From Pseudomonadales bacterium (GTDB lineage: Bacteria > Pseudomonadota > Gammaproteobacteria > Pseudomonadales > Pseudohongiellaceae), in contig JAITMI010000157.1 of assembly GCA_031277435.1 (NCBI GenBank), positions 1-6,033 of the forward strand: a stretch of 6,033 nucleotides of DNA, in the 5' to 3' direction. Below the pieces are notes generated by a model. The model was given only the letters and a program-made list of their open reading frames with translations, searched no databases and was not told the DNA's origin. The position numbers and the translations under genes were made by a program. Numbering within the stretch: position 1 is the first letter of the stretch; the number at the start of each line of letters is the position of its first letter. Positions 5,882 to 6,033 of this stretch are shown here, in pieces.

Positions 5882-6033
5882 ATGGCAAGCACAAATGGCA
5901 AAATTCTGACCCTCGACGAAGTTGCCGTGTACTTGGAATCAGGTAAGCGCACGGTGTATCTTCTGATTCAGAAGGGTGATATTCCCTCATTTAGACTAGG
6001 CGGCTCTTGGTGCTTTCGGTGCGCCGAGCAGGA
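5882..6033 (+). CDS. Excisionase-family helix-turn-helix DNA-binding protein, 3' end missing
   Basis: Fifty codons are visible before the window ends. From residue 8, ILTLDEVAVYLESGKRTVYL is the helix-turn-helix of the excisionase/MerR-like HTH_17 family, followed by the recognition helix and wing (QKGDIPSFRLGGSW). The ATG at 5882 is preceded by AGGGG four bases upstream and fits the usual family N-terminus. Such small proteins act as recombination directionality factors or as transcription regulators, alone or as the first domain of a larger protein. Three positions look unusual: the family commonly has RTVYRLI and SWRFRR, but here residue 27 is Leu and residues 44 and 47 are Cys. This could mean a diverged or decaying copy. 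It is transcribed divergently from the Entner-Doudoroff cassette, and the role cannot be settled without its 3' end. Confidence 0.75.
   Translation, partial: MASTNGKILTLDEVAVYLESGKRTVYLLIQKGDIPSFRLGGSWCFRCAEQ

Noticed and set aside
5668..5990. Small open frames in the intergenic region (5668-5946 plus, 5778-5990 minus)
   Set aside because: They run across the candidate promoter or antisense to the HTH gene and show no known domain or good start signal.

Overview
The window looks like chromosomal DNA of a GC-rich proteobacterium, most likely gamma- or betaproteobacterial. The best evidence is a complete four-gene Entner-Doudoroff cassette on the minus strand, pgl-edd-eda-glk, packed with overlaps or gaps of 15 bases or less. 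The taxonomic call is an inference from gene order, protein style and base composition; there is no rRNA or other marker gene here.

Layout: bases 1-737 (+) hold the 3' part of a YVTN/PQQ-associated beta-propeller gene whose start lies before the window. Bases 738-832 form a short intergenic region with a candidate promoter and repeated TTGGC words. Bases 833-1494 (+) encode a type II toxin-antitoxin pair: a Phd/YefM-type antitoxin and a PIN-domain (VapC/FitB-like) toxin, overlapping by four bases. The toxin gene runs tail to tail into glk, and the two coding regions overlap by 44 bases (1451-1494). Bases 1451-5610 (-) carry glucokinase, KDPG aldolase, 6-phosphogluconate dehydratase and 6-phosphogluconolactonase, transcribed from right to left. 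Bases 5611-5881 are a 271-base divergent intergenic region with a candidate promoter for the cassette, a short direct repeat, an interrupted inverted repeat and a 12-base palindrome. From 5882 to the end (+) is the start of an excisionase-type helix-turn-helix gene, cut by the window edge.

The cassette would phosphorylate glucose (Glk), hydrolyse 6-phosphogluconolactone (Pgl), dehydrate 6-phosphogluconate to KDPG (Edd), and split KDPG to pyruvate and glyceraldehyde 3-phosphate (Eda). The missing step is glucose-6-phosphate dehydrogenase (zwf), which is not in the window. The toxin-antitoxin pair and the excisionase-like gene flank the cassette, and both look like later arrivals or parts of a rearranged neighbourhood.

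No tRNA, rRNA, CRISPR array, transposase or recognisable riboswitch was seen. I do not see a new multi-gene system. The points most worth a second look are the toxin/glk 3' overlap, which appears to have given Glk a non-family C-terminal tail, and the structured intergenic region next to an HTH gene with unusual residues.
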